In this document: positions 39,513-50,870 of the stretch, piece by piece
Numbering within the stretch: the stretch's first letter is position 1
Layout: each line of letters begins with the position of its first letter
Source: Pardosa pseudoannulata
Lineage: Eukaryota; Arthropoda; Arachnida; Araneae; Lycosidae
Reading direction: 5' to 3'
DNA: 64,000 bases
Assembly: GCA_032207245.1 (NCBI GenBank)
Contig: CM063502.1
Coordinates: forward strand, 68,401,616-68,465,615
Notes under the pieces: model-generated
The model's database searches: none
What the model was told of the DNA's origin: nothing
The model's input: only the letters and a program-made list of their open reading frames with translations
Made by a program: the position numbers and the translations under genes

Positions 39513-40117
39513 TTTTATTAGTTTCATGCTTCTGTTTAAGACAATTATTTAATTAGGGATGCGAAAAAGTAAATGTTAAACATGGCACATTCCCCGCTCT
39601 CTATCTTACACAAACGCATATATGTCTCTATGCACATACAGAAAAATAGAAATTGTTACAGGCATACATTATGGTTTGGGTTGGAGTGCTACGGTCTACT
39701 TTTTGCAACACGAGGGCTAATGAGACCGGGACCTACAGCTTAAAGCCGATTCCGAACGGCTACGAACATCCATGCCAATGTGGGATTCGAACCCACGAAC
39801 TCCGATTCGCAACAGGCATACATAGCTATCAATCATAAATACAAAATTGAAAGCTCACACAGGAAACTTGACCAGGTAGGTTTTATTAGCTTCATGTTTC
39901 TGTTTAAGACAATTATTTAATTAGGGATACGAAAAAGTAAATGTTAAACATGACAGATTTTTCGCCCTCTTTCTAGCTCTCCATCTCCTTACACACATAT
40001 ATATATATATATGTCTGTATGTGCATACAGAAAAATACAAATTTTTGCAGGCAATTATAGCGCTCAATCATAAATAAAAAATTAAAATTTCACACAGGAA
40101 ACATGACCAGGTAGGGG
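39513..40117 (+). repeat. Tandem duplication; copy 1 carries a SINE, copy 2 is the empty site
   Basis: Copy 1 (39513-39880) and copy 2 (39881-40117) share TTTATTAG, CAATTATTTAATTAGGGAT, CGAAAAAGTAAATGTTAAAC, TACAGAAAAATA and CACACAGGAAAC in order. Copy 1 contains the SINE at 39670-39811. Copy 2 reads through the same point (TTTTTGCAGGCAATTATAGC) with no insert. Confidence 0.9.
39658..39823 (-). mobile_element. 5'-truncated SINE with perfect 12-bp target duplication
   Basis: The insert is bounded by ACAGGCATACAT at 39658-39669 and again at 39812-39823. On the minus strand it has the B box (GGGTTCGAATCCC), the GGCATGGATGTTCGTAGCCG body and a GGTCTCATTAGCCCTCGTG tail, ending in CCAAACC. The A box is missing, as expected when reverse transcription stops early. 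The frame at 39653-39838 is a translation of the SINE. Confidence 0.92.
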
Positions 40118-41398
40118 ACAGTTTAAAATATATCCATTTAATCAAAAGTAGCCTTTTGTGTTCTCGCAAATATGCTTTACTGAGATATTACTATTTAAAT
40201 AAAATAGAGACTACGAAAAATATACATTATTTCTTCTTTAGATTGTTTTCATTGCTCCTTTAGATAATTCTATTCATTTTTACAAATTTTTGTTCAATTT
40301 TCTTAAACTCCGAAGCCATCGGTGAAGAAATGAGGTTCTTAAAACCCATAACATTCAAACCCATGCTTATTTACTATTATAAAGCAAAATAAAATCTTTT
40401 TGTAGTCACACCACAGTTTATTTTCTTACCATGCTTTCGATTCTACTTAAATCTGTGTTATTTAAACTTTGTAGAAACTATTTGTTTCATTCTAACGTAA
40501 TTTATTGTGATTAACCTTGGTGTTTTAGGTTTAAAGACAAGCACTTATTCTAACATTATCTGGAAGTGGAAGAATTGTAATTTGAGCACAAAGAACTAAC
40601 TACATGATAAATAAATAAACATACCTTTCCGCTATTTCGTTCGTATTTTATTGTACCTATAAGACATTAAATTTAAGATTCTTGCTGCTTTTGTTTCTTA
40701 AGGTCTGACTGATATGAATGTTTTTTCATCTTTATGACTTCCACGCTTAGCCAAAACCAATTAAAGCTCGAATTTCGAAATTCTTTTCAGCACCTGGGGC
40801 GTGAATACCGCTGCACCCCTATGGTGTCAGTTTCCTGTTTCGTTCTTTTTCAAACGGGCCTGGCGCTACAAAGTTTTGTAAAGGTGTTCCAACCAACTAG
40901 GGAGGTTTATAAGCAGTAGGATGGATAGGTGCAAATGTCACAACGGGGGGCTTCAATCTCAACCTCTTTTTTTATTTTCAGGTAGTTTAAAAGCTGTTAA
41001 CTGAATGACCATTTAGATGATTTGTCTACAGAAAGAAATATTTTCGTTAATAAGGTTCTTTGCTTGAACGTAGGAAAGTATAGGAATGATAAATATATTC
41101 TCGCTCGGACCGTCTCGTCTTAGGAACCAAGGCCGAAGATAGAAATTGTTTTAGGGGAGGGATCAGCGAAGATAAGACTGTTGTTTGTGAAAAATGATTA
41201 CAGAAATTTCCAGATAGAGTTATTGAATGATCTATAATTTAATACATAAACTTTAAATTATCTAAGGAACATTTTCATACAATTCAGTAGTGTGTGTACG
41301 CTCTCAGATATGTGTCCTTGTCCACGAGGAGTTCTGGTAGTATTGGCAGAAGGAACGCAAATCATTTAACAATGCATTTTTGAATAAACGTAGAAATG
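40118..41398. other. Unique DNA, no gene seen
   Basis: A GC-richer patch at 40735-40950 holds a 61-codon frame without a recognisable domain. It ends in a strong acceptor-like CCTCTTTTTTTATTTTCAG directly followed by GTAGTT (junction at 40981|40982). Nothing coding is supported. Confidence 0.4.
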
Positions 41399-41575
41399 GG
41401 TTGGTTTGTTTATTCGTTTGGAGTGGTACGATCAGCTTTATGAACCGGAGAGATAATTTGACAGGAACCTACTGTTTAAATTTAGTACGAATGACTACAA
41501 ACATCCATTCCTGTAGAGGGAATTCGAATCTGCGTACTCAGCAAATTCAAGATACTCACTACTCATTCGCCAACG
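41399..41575 (-). mobile_element. SINE copy, minus strand
   Basis: On the plus strand it reads GGTTTG...GGAGTGGTACGATCAGC, then GGAACCTACTGTTTAAAT, then AAACATCCATTCCTG and a reverse B box GGGAATTCGAATC. It is diverged but complete through the B box. Its frame (41380-41637) is not a gene. Confidence 0.75.
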
Positions 41576-41587
41576 TCCGGCGAGTTC

Positions 41588-41780
41588 AGTTTGGTTTGGA
41601 GCGCTATGGTTTACTTTTTTGCTACACGATGTCTTAGATTGGAACCTACTGCATAAAGCCGATTCCGAGCGTCTACGAAAAAAGAGGAACGAGTTCGAAT
41701 TTCAAAAGCGGAATTCAAACCCCTGTACTTAGGTGCCGAAGATCAATGTCAGATGGGACCCAATGTCCATCGATCCGGCG
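41588..41780 (-). mobile_element. SINE copy, minus strand, adjacent to the previous one
   Basis: TTTGGTTTGGAGCGCTATGG, then TTTTGCTACACGATGT, CCTACTGCATAAAGCCGATT and a reverse B-box region GGAATTCAAACCCC. It follows the upstream copy within about 15 bp in the same orientation, so the two form a head-to-tail SINE pair. Confidence 0.78.
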
Positions 41781-41985
41781 AATAGAAACTGGGGATATAT
41801 ATTTTACGTAGTTTAATAGAATAAATGGTATATACAATTATAGAAATCTTTACGGTAAAATATGAAGGAAAAATAAAAAATCTGAAAAAGTGTTAAAATC
41901 TCCTTTATACTTGGTTAAAGTTTTGACATTATCATGGTCGGATCCTTAAATCCCCTCCTATATGCGTATGGTCCTCTTAGGAACG

Positions 41986-42122
41986 TTCAATGGCCGAATG
42001 GTTAGGGTGCTGGTCTGCGGAACTGGAGTTCTTGGGTTCGGAATCGGTTTTAAGCAATAGGTCCCGGTCTCATTAGCCCTCGTGTTGCAAAAATAGACCG
42101 TAGCTCTCAAAAACCAAACCAA
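41986..42122 (+). mobile_element. SINE copy, plus strand, with internal deletion
   Basis: The A box AATGGCCGAATGGTTAGGGT and the B-box start CTTGGGTTCGGA are present. The sequence then jumps straight to the ATCGGTTTTAAGCAATAGGT body, having lost about 40 bp relative to 35902-36083. The tail ends CCAAACCAAACTAAACC. Confidence 0.85.
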
Positions 42123-42751
42123 ACTAAACCTCGTAGGAACGCTTCATAATTATTTGAATGGTATCTTTCTTTTAACATCTACCACTTTAGCCAGTTAGAA
42201 ATTTTGATCAGGGAAAGAGTAAGTAAGAGAAAAAAGGAAAAACATAAAAATTTGAAAAGATTAGCAATTGAAAGGTAAAGAAAGTTCGCTTTATTTTAAA
42301 AGTTATATTAATTTAATAGAGTACAGTGAAAAAAAGAGTAGAAATCAAGTTCAGTCATTCTTATAATTCCGTAGATATGAATATTTGAACTTACGAGAGC
42401 AATGAAATAAGTAGTAAAATCTTATAAATTACATTGAAAACTGCTGAATAAACCCTTCTCTTCTTCTCTTTCTCTTTCTTCCTTTCATTTTATTTTTGTA
42501 TTGCTTTAAAGTCTGGTTGCTGAGTTGGATGCTCTGAGATTAAATAATAACGTTACTCCATGAAAGAAAACTATTAGAAAATTTTCATTTCATCTAATTG
42601 GCCGTTCTTGTATGGGCTGATAGCTGGGTTTTATGCAGACGTTTGTATTATTATTATTACTATTATTATCATCTTCTTAATAAGATAACGTTTGTAAAAG
42701 AACCCAGAATTTCATTTAATGACCCGAATAAAAGTTTGAGAAAGTAAACTG

Positions 42752-42753
<2 letters not shown>
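42123..42753. other. Unique AT-rich DNA, no gene seen
   Basis: Contains a short (CTT)-rich run near 42455-42487 and an ATT-rich run near 42647-42670, but no gene or recognisable element. Confidence 0.5.

Positions 42754-42816
<63 letters not shown>
42754..42816 (+). repeat. Poly-T tract, 63 nt
   Basis: Uninterrupted T run, the longest homopolymer in the window. It may be a slippage expansion, and its assembled length is uncertain. Confidence 0.95.
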
Positions 42817-42819
<3 letters not shown>

Positions 42820-43291
42820 AAATGGAATTCAGTTTTAAGAACGTGATGTTCTTTTAGACTAAGTTAGTAGACCAGGTCGTTTACTACCATAGAAATAAAG
42901 ATACGTTTCATGAATGTTAAATAACTCAGGAAAGAAAATGTCTTATTAAGGACTGTGGGCTATTATTTAGTGTTTTAACTGGTTAAAATGTTGCGAGTAT
43001 TCGTACGGTTGTAGCTGGCGGGCTAATTTATGTAACACGACACAGATTTGTAGAATTTGCCTTTAAATTTCATTTAATTTTCACATCAGATAATTCTTTG
43101 AATTTAATGTAGAAAGATAAACATTTGATATATTATATATTTTATTTTAATTAAGGATAGTTAAGAAAGGGAAATTCTTTTAGTCTAATATATTTCCCAA
43201 GTTGCTTTTTACCACTAAATTCGAAATATATTTTTTGATTGCGAACGTATTGACTTATAATTGACGGGAAAAGGAAAAAATAATTTATCAA

Positions 43292-43516
43292 CCCTTTGCC
43301 TCCAAATTAATTTTCCCCCATTCCAGTAGTCCGGTCTAAATTAATATTTAAGTTATATCAGTTTATTACTAAACTAGCAATGTTAACTGAGTTAAATTTA
43401 AGTGTGATCAGTGATTCTTAAATTTGAAAATTGTGTCCAGCCACACTTTACGACATAATTGCTGCAAAAGTCAGAAAGATAATGTCTAGTCAGACTCAAT
43501 ATTGGATTGCAAAGGG
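43292..43516. mobile_element. piggyBac-like MITE, 225 bp
   Basis: The left end CCCTTTGCCTCCAAATTAAT and the inverted right end CCCTTTGCAATCCAATATTG share eight perfect terminal bases and further scattered matches. The flanks are TCAA (43288-43291) and TTAG (43517-43520), each one change from TTAA. Size and end sequence parallel the nested element at 63157-63377. No transposase. Confidence 0.6.
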
Positions 43517-43591
43517 TTAGACTATTATTCACTGCCTTAACTGGTTGATAACAATTTTGGTTATTAATTTTGACTGCAGATTGGGAAGTTA

Positions 43592-43683
<92 letters not shown>
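43592..43683 (+). repeat. Compound microsatellite (CT)n(CTAT)n(AT)n
   Basis: About 19 nt of CT, 30 nt of CTAT and 43 nt of AT. The stepwise change suggests successive slippage expansions. The frame across it is an artefact. Confidence 0.95.
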
Positions 43684-43684
<1 letters not shown>

Positions 43685-43689
43685 CAAAA

Positions 43690-44892
43690 CTTTTTTAGAA
43701 TTTGCCATCAAGTTTCGTATAATTTATCTACCATGTAATTTTCTTGAAAATATTGTAGAAAACGCAATATGGACTACATACAATTCCCTTAATTTTGGGA
43801 AGTTACGTATGTAGTTTATTTGTAGTTCCCTCACCATTTTATTTTTAAATTATATAAATAAATAAATAAATTGAGATAATATCCTTCACTGCTTTTTAAA
43901 TTCGAAAATAGACTTATCGCAAAACAACGGTTCTAGCATTGGGTTAAAGACAAACTGATAGTCTAATGCCCAGTGTGATCTTCAAGTAAATTATTTAATA
44001 CAAAGTATTTCTATAAGTCTTAAGATGTCTCTTTTCAAAGTAATTTTAAAGAGAAATTTTTTGCCTATTTATGCTGATAGCAGTGGCATTGACGACGAAC
44101 ACTTTTTCATTGAATAGGCATTTTCTAATGAATTTGAAACTTTAATCTTAAAATGTTTAGTAAGCTTTTGTCTGCTTTACTATAAAGAACGGAATGCTTA
44201 CACCCACTTCTAATTGGGAATTCGCGACACGTCAGAGGTAAAAGAGAGAGATAAATTACTCTCCCGAGAAAATTCCTGCGCTTCAGGAAACTAACCGAGA
44301 ACTCCAACCGTTGCCTGGGGAGATTTATATTAAAGACTCTGTTTCTGGGAGTGCCATAAATTCCTTTAGATTGGAAGATCTGTGGGATATATTTTAAAGG
44401 ATTAAAGATGTCATAAGATCAACCTTCGATCAGTTTAGCTCATTCTTGTAAACATTTTGACCTTAGTTTTAGTTTTCAACAGTTTGGCAAAGCTGCACTT
44501 ATGCGATATGATATAAAGCTGCAAAAAAATGGCTTAATGGAAAGGTGTGTGTGTGTGGTTTGACATAGAGTGATATTTTCATCTTTTGAGACTGTTACGA
44601 GCTATAAATGAAATGAAAAAGAGATTTAGGGGATTTAGTGGATGATAAGATAAAAATGCAACATTAAACTTCGTGACCATAAAACTACTGTAACTCTTAA
44701 CTTTTTGCTCACCAACTGATGAGTATATTTCTCATACCTTGACTGTATTTTAGTCATATTTTAGGTAAAAATATTTGAGTCTTGCTTAACATGTGTAAGA
44801 TATAAGTATGCTAGCAACCATCGACCTCTGCTTTTGTTATAAGATCTTTTCCCCATCAAATGCTTGTGTCATAACTTTTATATCTTGACAAA
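43690..44892. other. Unique DNA, no gene seen
   Basis: A GC-richer patch at about 44200-44340 with a 60-codon minus-strand frame shows no domain. Otherwise the stretch is ordinary AT-rich sequence. Confidence 0.45.
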
Positions 44893-45365
44893 ATGAACAT
44901 TGGACAAGTGATTGGAATAAAGCCATCTATCTATCAATATGCTGATAATTATAAAGAAAAAGTTATCTAAAAAAAAGAACCCTATGGCTTCTCTTTAAAT
45001 GGTTACTAAAGTATGAAGGTAGTTATTCAAGACCAAAGTGTAAACTTGATGAACATTGGACAAGTGATTGGAATAAAGCTATCTATCTATCAATATGCTG
45101 ATAATTATAAAGAAAAAGTTATTATCTAAAAAAGAGAACCCTATGATATCTCTTTAAATGGTTACTAAAGTATGAAGGTAGTTATTCAAAACCAAAGTGT
45201 AAACTTGATGAACATTGGACAAGTGATTGGAATAAAGCTATCTATCTAACAATATGCTGATAATTATAAAAAAAAAGTTATCTAAAAAAATGAAAAGAAT
45301 CCTATGACATCTCTTTAAATGGTTACTAAAGTGTGAAGTTAGTTATTCAAGCCCAAAGTGTAAAA
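44893..45365 (+). repeat. Tandem array, 3 x about 158 bp
   Basis: Units begin at 44893, 45050 and 45209 with TGAACATTGGACAAGTGATT. Each carries CAATATGCTGATAATTATAA and AAATGGTTACTAAAG. Differences are few, with small A-run length changes. Confidence 0.93.
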
Positions 45366-46341
45366 CCACAAACATATCATGCTTAACATAAATAGATAAA
45401 TTATTTGAAATATTTCACCCGTTCTTAAAATTAGGAAACAGGCATTTTTTTTACAATATTTTTAGTGGATTAAAAAAGCAATTTTCCGAATAATTTTTCC
45501 GGATTATAAATTTAGAATATCCATTCTTAATTTAGCTGTAGCAACAGTTTGGAACGTTCCCGTATTTCATCTCTTGTGGAAAGTGTATTTGCATATTTCC
45601 AATTTATTCTCAAAGTCTTTAATCTAAGGTTAACTTCATTTTACAGCAACACCCCGATCGTTAACTTCAGCGAACAGCAATAAGAGAAACCGAGTATATT
45701 TGACTGGAAACGAATAAATCAGTCAGTAAAGAAATATTTCTTCATGAAAATCTATATCTATTATGATGAAAAATACTCGAAGAATAGCTTTCTTTCTTTA
45801 GAAATATTAATGTCTCATTTTTTTCTAAAGTTGTCCCTGCATCGGGTCTCTTCTGTCTCTGTCAAAAAAGACAGCTATTGCTTTAGGGAAATGTGTTCGT
45901 TTCGAAAAAGGAAATTGTTAATTATAACATACGTTTTACAGCTTCATCTTCGTATGTTTTAAGTATTTGAGAAATTTTTCACAATTTCTTAAATGATGTT
46001 CTAAATTTAAAAAATTGATTCAATATATGCAGTTTAATAATTATAAATATTTAAATAGCGCAAAACAGACATATAATACAATTAATGTCCCAACTTTTTT
46101 AAAGTTGTCCCTATATCAGGCCTCTTCTGTCATTTCAATTATTGCCTAGGAAATCAGTACTTTTCGGCCTAAATTAATTAACTACAACTTAGTACAATTA
46201 GTTCATTGTGATATGTTTGATAGATTTTTCGTAAATTTTACAATAATGTTCTAAATTCAAAAGTTTAATCAATATACGCAATTAATAAATTTTATAAAAA
46301 GCGTAAAATAGCAAACAATAATTAAAAATTTTTTCGGTATC
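45366..46341. other. Unique AT-rich DNA with faint internal similarity
   Basis: Segments near 45810-45870 and 46085-46150 share AAAGTTGTCCCT and CTCTTCTGTC, hinting at an old duplication. A 72-codon frame at 45744-45962 has no domain. Confidence 0.4.
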
Positions 46342-46670
46342 TTCTTGTTTCAGTATTTCTTTTTAGAGTTAGGTTGAATGATTAAAATTCTAACATGAAA
46401 TGGAAACGAAATACACTTTATATTCTTTAAAACCTCAATACGGATCAGGGGTTCTTGTTTCAGTATTTCTTTTTAGAGTTAGGTTAAATAATTAAAATTC
46501 TAACATGAAATGGAAACGAAATACACTTTATATTCTTTAAAACCTCAATGCGGATCAGGGGTTCTTGTTTCAGTATTTCTTTTTAGAGTTAGGTTAAATA
46601 ATTAAAATTCTAACATGAAATGGAAACGAAATACACTTTATATTCTTTAAACCTCAATACGGATCAGGGG
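46342..46670 (+). repeat. Tandem array, 3 x 110 bp
   Basis: Units at 46342, 46452 and 46562 begin TTCTTGTTTCAGTATTTCTT and end CGGATCAGGGG. They are nearly identical, so this is a recent expansion. Each begins with a TTGTTTCAG acceptor-like motif. Confidence 0.95.
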
Positions 46671-46716
46671 CGGGGGAGATTTTCTTTGATAATATAATAA
46701 TAATGATAATATGCTA

Positions 46717-46903
46717 TTTGGAGCGCTACAGTCTATTCTTTTGCTATGCGAGGATTAATGAAACCGGGGCTTATTCTTTATAGACGATTTCTCTACAAGC
46801 AATCAATGACAGCTACAAGCAATCATACTGACGGCGGCTTTCGAAACCGCATACTCTCTTACCGAATGACAGCGCCCTACCAAATCGGCAATCGTCTGAT
46901 CAG
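46717..46903 (-). mobile_element. SINE copy, minus strand, diverged
   Basis: TTTGGAGCGCTACAGTCTAT, then TTTGCTATGCGAGGATTAAT, then a body containing a short internal duplication (CTACAAGCAATCA twice, about 46793-46828), then a reverse B-box region near TTTCGAAACC. The frame at 46746-46985 is a translation of the repeats. Confidence 0.7.
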
Positions 46904-46910
46904 GCTTAAA

Positions 46911-47075
46911 TTGGTTTTGAGAACCACAGTCTACCTCTTCACTTTAAGGGGGGTAATAAGACCTCTTATCTACTTCTTAAAGTGACATTCCGACCAGCTA
47001 AAAACATCCATGCCACTAGTCGGATTCACAATGACGGACTCTGGTTCCAAAAACAGTGCCTTACTTATTTGTCTG
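46911..47075 (-). mobile_element. SINE copy, minus strand, second of a pair
   Basis: TTGGTTTTGAGAACCACAGT at the tail end, AAAACATCCATGCC in the body, and CGGATTCACAATGACGGACT at the decayed B-box end. It follows the previous copy directly in the same orientation. Confidence 0.65.
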
Positions 47076-47079
47076 ATAT

Positions 47080-47968
47080 TTAGTTAAGAAAATGCGATAA
47101 AGATTTAGCGTTTGTTATTAATTGTTTATGGATGTAATATCGCTGGGGAGGAGGCATGAATAGGATTTGAAAACATTTATTTGGTAGAAAATAGAAATTA
47201 TAAATCTGATGATCTTTGATATTTCCAGATAGTTATCATAACTTTAGAAATTAAATTGATTTTTATGTAATAATTTTATGTAGCTCGCGCTTAAAAATAG
47301 TTTGAAGCCTTTGGTTTAAACAGTTAATATTACTAAGCAAAACTTTTTACGTATTTAGCCTTTTTCTCGTGATTGTTCTATGAATGGAATGTTGCACAAA
47401 AAGCATTTTCATTCATATTTGTGTAATCATTTGGTCGTTATGGTGATTTCAGTAGAGATGATGGTCATTTTAAACCTGAATTTCGTAATTTGTTCAGATA
47501 TTTTAAGGATTTGAAGATCCTGTGTAATAGTTTTATACTTATGAAATTCCATTTGAAAACAATGAAAGTGCTCTTACGGATGTTAAAATACGGATGTTGA
47601 AATTGTTTCCTGGATTTCAAAAGCAGGCACTTATTTCGTAGACAATGTAAATATGAAAATTTGACGATCTCTTAAACCGGATAATTATAATTTTTCTTTC
47701 AGAAAGAGGGGTAGATTTTATTTTCATTTTAGCTGGTTATTTTACACCATCTCATTTTTCTAAATAGTTAAGCCCTTTATCAAAAACAGTCAGTATTACC
47801 GACCATAGTTTTTTCTAATATTTTCCTTAAATCTCTTTGTTTTTTTCCTGTCATTTTTCAAAGAATGGAACTTTTTCAGTCAGGAATAAAGAGCACTTTC
47901 ATGTTTGTGGTATCAGTTGGTAGTTATAGTTAATTTTGGGGGAAATGATACTAATTCCTTGAAATATT
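47080..47968. other. Unique AT-rich DNA, no gene seen
   Basis: No repeat, frame or RNA gene recognised. Confidence 0.5.
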
Positions 47969-48372
47969 GCAGTTATCTGAATTTTGTAATATAGTCAAAC
48001 CCTTTAAGAAATTGAACATACTGTCTAGTACTTTTACAACTTACCGAATACAAATTTGAAAAGCAAGTTGCAATTGAAATTGTAGAAATGAAATTTATTT
48101 TCAAATTTTAAGAAGGATTGCAGCTTACTTCATGCGATTTTACATCATTGACAGCGAAATGGAAAGTGAATTGCAGTTATCTGAATTTTGTAATATAGTC
48201 AAACCCTTTAAGAAATTGAACATACTGTCTAGTACTTTTACAACTTACCGAATACAAATTTGAAAAGCAAGTTGCAATTGAAATTGTAGAAATGAAATTT
48301 ATTTTCAAATTTTAAGAAGGATTGCAGCTTACTTCATGCGATTTTACATCATTGACAACGCAATGGAAAGTA
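47969..48372 (+). repeat. Very recent tandem duplication, 2 x 204 bp
   Basis: Copies start at 47969 and 48173 with GCAGTTATCTGAATTTTGTA. They run to ATTGACAGCGAAATGGAAAG in the first copy and ATTGACAACGCAATGGAAAG in the second. I see only about two substitutions over 200 bp, making this the youngest array in the window. Confidence 0.96.
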
Positions 48373-48559
48373 ACTTGTGGCATCAAAAATGATTTGTCGT
48401 TAAGAATTTTAAGATATACTTACTAAACATGCAATTTTTATTATTGCCCTCTGGATACTAAAATTGCGATTAATTTTTACTTCTGGACTTTGTTAAGAAT
48501 ATCCCTCAGGGAAATTACAGATGTTTGCTTTAGAGTCATAAATTGTGAGTCACAGAGGA

Positions 48560-48900
48560 AACACCCATTTAGAGCCATGTTAATGCATAATAGCCCCTCA
48601 CTGTAATATTGTTGACTCTGGGCCAATGTGTGGCTGGAGCAGCCCATGTTTTTAAACAGTAATTCTTTTCGGAACCTGTGCCAGCTGTACTTTGTAACCT
48701 GCTGTATCTACAAATGAAAGGGAGCGCTTCACTCAAAGGGGAGTTTTTTAAGAGGTCCAAAGTTCGGCCATTGGCCTCCATTTCTTTTGAAGTTTCTAGT
48801 TTCTTGCAATCATCACGCCTGCAAAACAAACACCAATCTATTATACTTCCCGTTTTGCTAAGGCTAGCCCATTATAACTCATATGTGGGGTGAAAGGAAG
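48560..48900. other. Composition island, candidate regulatory element
   Basis: Clearly less AT-rich than its flanks. It contains TTAATGCATAAT near 48580, an E-box CCAGCTG near 48683 and ACTCAAAGGGG near 48732. Frames on both strands (48569-48829 minus, 48678-48893 plus) overlap without domains, which argues against coding. It could be a conserved enhancer. Confidence 0.3.
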
Positions 48901-50007
48901 ACATACACTCCTTGAACTTGTTTCAGAGTTTATGAGAACACTATGAATCCTAAGTATATTATTTATTCTCTTTTTCTTTTTGCCACTTTTACATGTGACT
49001 CATTTCTGTAACTCGGCGAAACATACCTGAATCCGTTAGCATAAATTATATGTTGTCAGACAGAAAGAAATGTAACTTTTACCCCACATACACAAAGTTG
49101 CTGACTAAGTTTGTCTAAAGAATAGTCATTTACTTTCAGTTTATACATATTTTGCTACAGGTTTTGCTTCAGTAATACTCTGAGAGACCCGATAAACATC
49201 TGTTTCTGTTTTAATGAAAAAGTTCCCCTGACAAAAGCCTATTTGTGTTTTTAATATGTAGAAATTTTCTGTTTTGTCCCCACCCTCTTTTGTAGAATTA
49301 TTGTTTTACCATATGTTTATACTCTTTGTTGTATTGTTTTATGTTATTTTTTTTTAAATCTAGATTACTGTACGAATAGTAAATTTCGTTATCTTTTAGA
49401 TTTGCTAGCAAATATATTTCATTTCTCGTTTCCTAATAGATTATATAATATATGTATAACTAATTATCATTTCGATTATTATATTTAGCAGTTTATCTTT
49501 GCGGCATGATTGCAATTTTAACCGTATTTGTTAAATGAACTAGACCATAAAAAATATTTTCAATACTATTCCCATTTACCCATTTCTGCTAAGAGATTAG
49601 TTTCTTTATTAAAAGATACTATATACCTAATAGAATTTATACGGTATTTACAATTAAATGTGTGAAAGGTTTAAAAAGATTAATGAAATTAAAGATCGCA
49701 TCAATACAACGCGTTGTCTGTTTTCTTTTTGATTTAAATTAAATTTAGTTGAGCCAGTTTATACTTTAGAAATAACTTTTGTCTTTTATACAGAAAATAA
49801 TTACGAATAAAATTATTTTAGATGTTAATAAGTAACTTTTATGATTTGTTAATTCGTTATATTAATTTGAAAAATAAATCCTAAATAATAAACAAATTGT
49901 CCTTATTGCTTTAAGGATTAAATCATCAACATATTGTCGGTTATTATTAGGTTCTTAGTACATTTCATTATTTGAAAAAATACTTTAATAATATTTTACT
50001 TAACTAT
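48901..50007. other. Unique AT-rich DNA, no gene seen
   Basis: No recognisable feature. Confidence 0.5.
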
Positions 50008-50870
50008 AAAGATGAAGGATCCTTCAAATATTTGATTTTGGTTTACTTTTTACTTAATGGTAATTTATTATGAAATAATCAAAGAGAATATCCATCTTCA
50101 ATCATTTTTTAAAATTTAAATTCATTAGAATCTTTATGGTTCTCAGGGTTTTTAAACACAGGACAAATCTAATTTATTTTAATGTTATTACTAATGTGAC
50201 ATAATTATGAAATTTGCTCATAAAGAGGAAGTATCCTTCAAATATTTGATTTTGGTTTACTTTTTACTTAATGGTAATTTATTATGAAATAGTCAAAGAG
50301 AATATTCATTTTCCAATCATTTTTAAAATTTAAATTCATTAAAATTTTTATAAGTTCTCAGGTTTTTCAAATACGGGACAAATCTTCATCTAATTTATTT
50401 TAGTGTTATTACTAATGGGACATAATTATAAAATTTGCACATAAAGATGAAAGATCCTTTAAATATTTGATTTTGGTTTACTTTTTACTTAATGGTAATT
50501 TATTATGAAATAGTCATCTTCCAATCATTTTTTAAAATTTAAATTAGTTAGAATCTTTATAGTTCTCAGGTTTTTCAAATACAGGATAAATCTTTATCTG
50601 ATTTATTTTAGTGTTATTACTAATGTGACATAATTATAAAATTTGCACATAAAGATGAAGGATCCTTCAAATATTTGATTTTGGTTTACTTTTTACTTAA
50701 TGGTAATTTATTATGAAACAGTCAAAGAGAATATTCATCATCCAATCATTTTTTAAAATTTAAATTCATTAGAATCTTTATAGTTCTCAAGTTTTTCAAA
50801 TACAGGACAAATCCTTATCTGATTTATTTTAGTGTTATTACCAATGTGACATAATTATAAAATTTGCCCA
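50008..50870 (+). repeat. Tandem array, 4 x 208-221 bp
   Basis: Units begin at 50008, 50222, 50443 and 50651, each with AATATTTGATTTTGGTTTAC, TTACTTAATGGTAATTTATT and GTGTTATTACTAATG-like blocks. Unit 3 has lost about 16 bp (GTCATCTTCC against GTCAAAGAGAATATTCAT). Confidence 0.93.
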
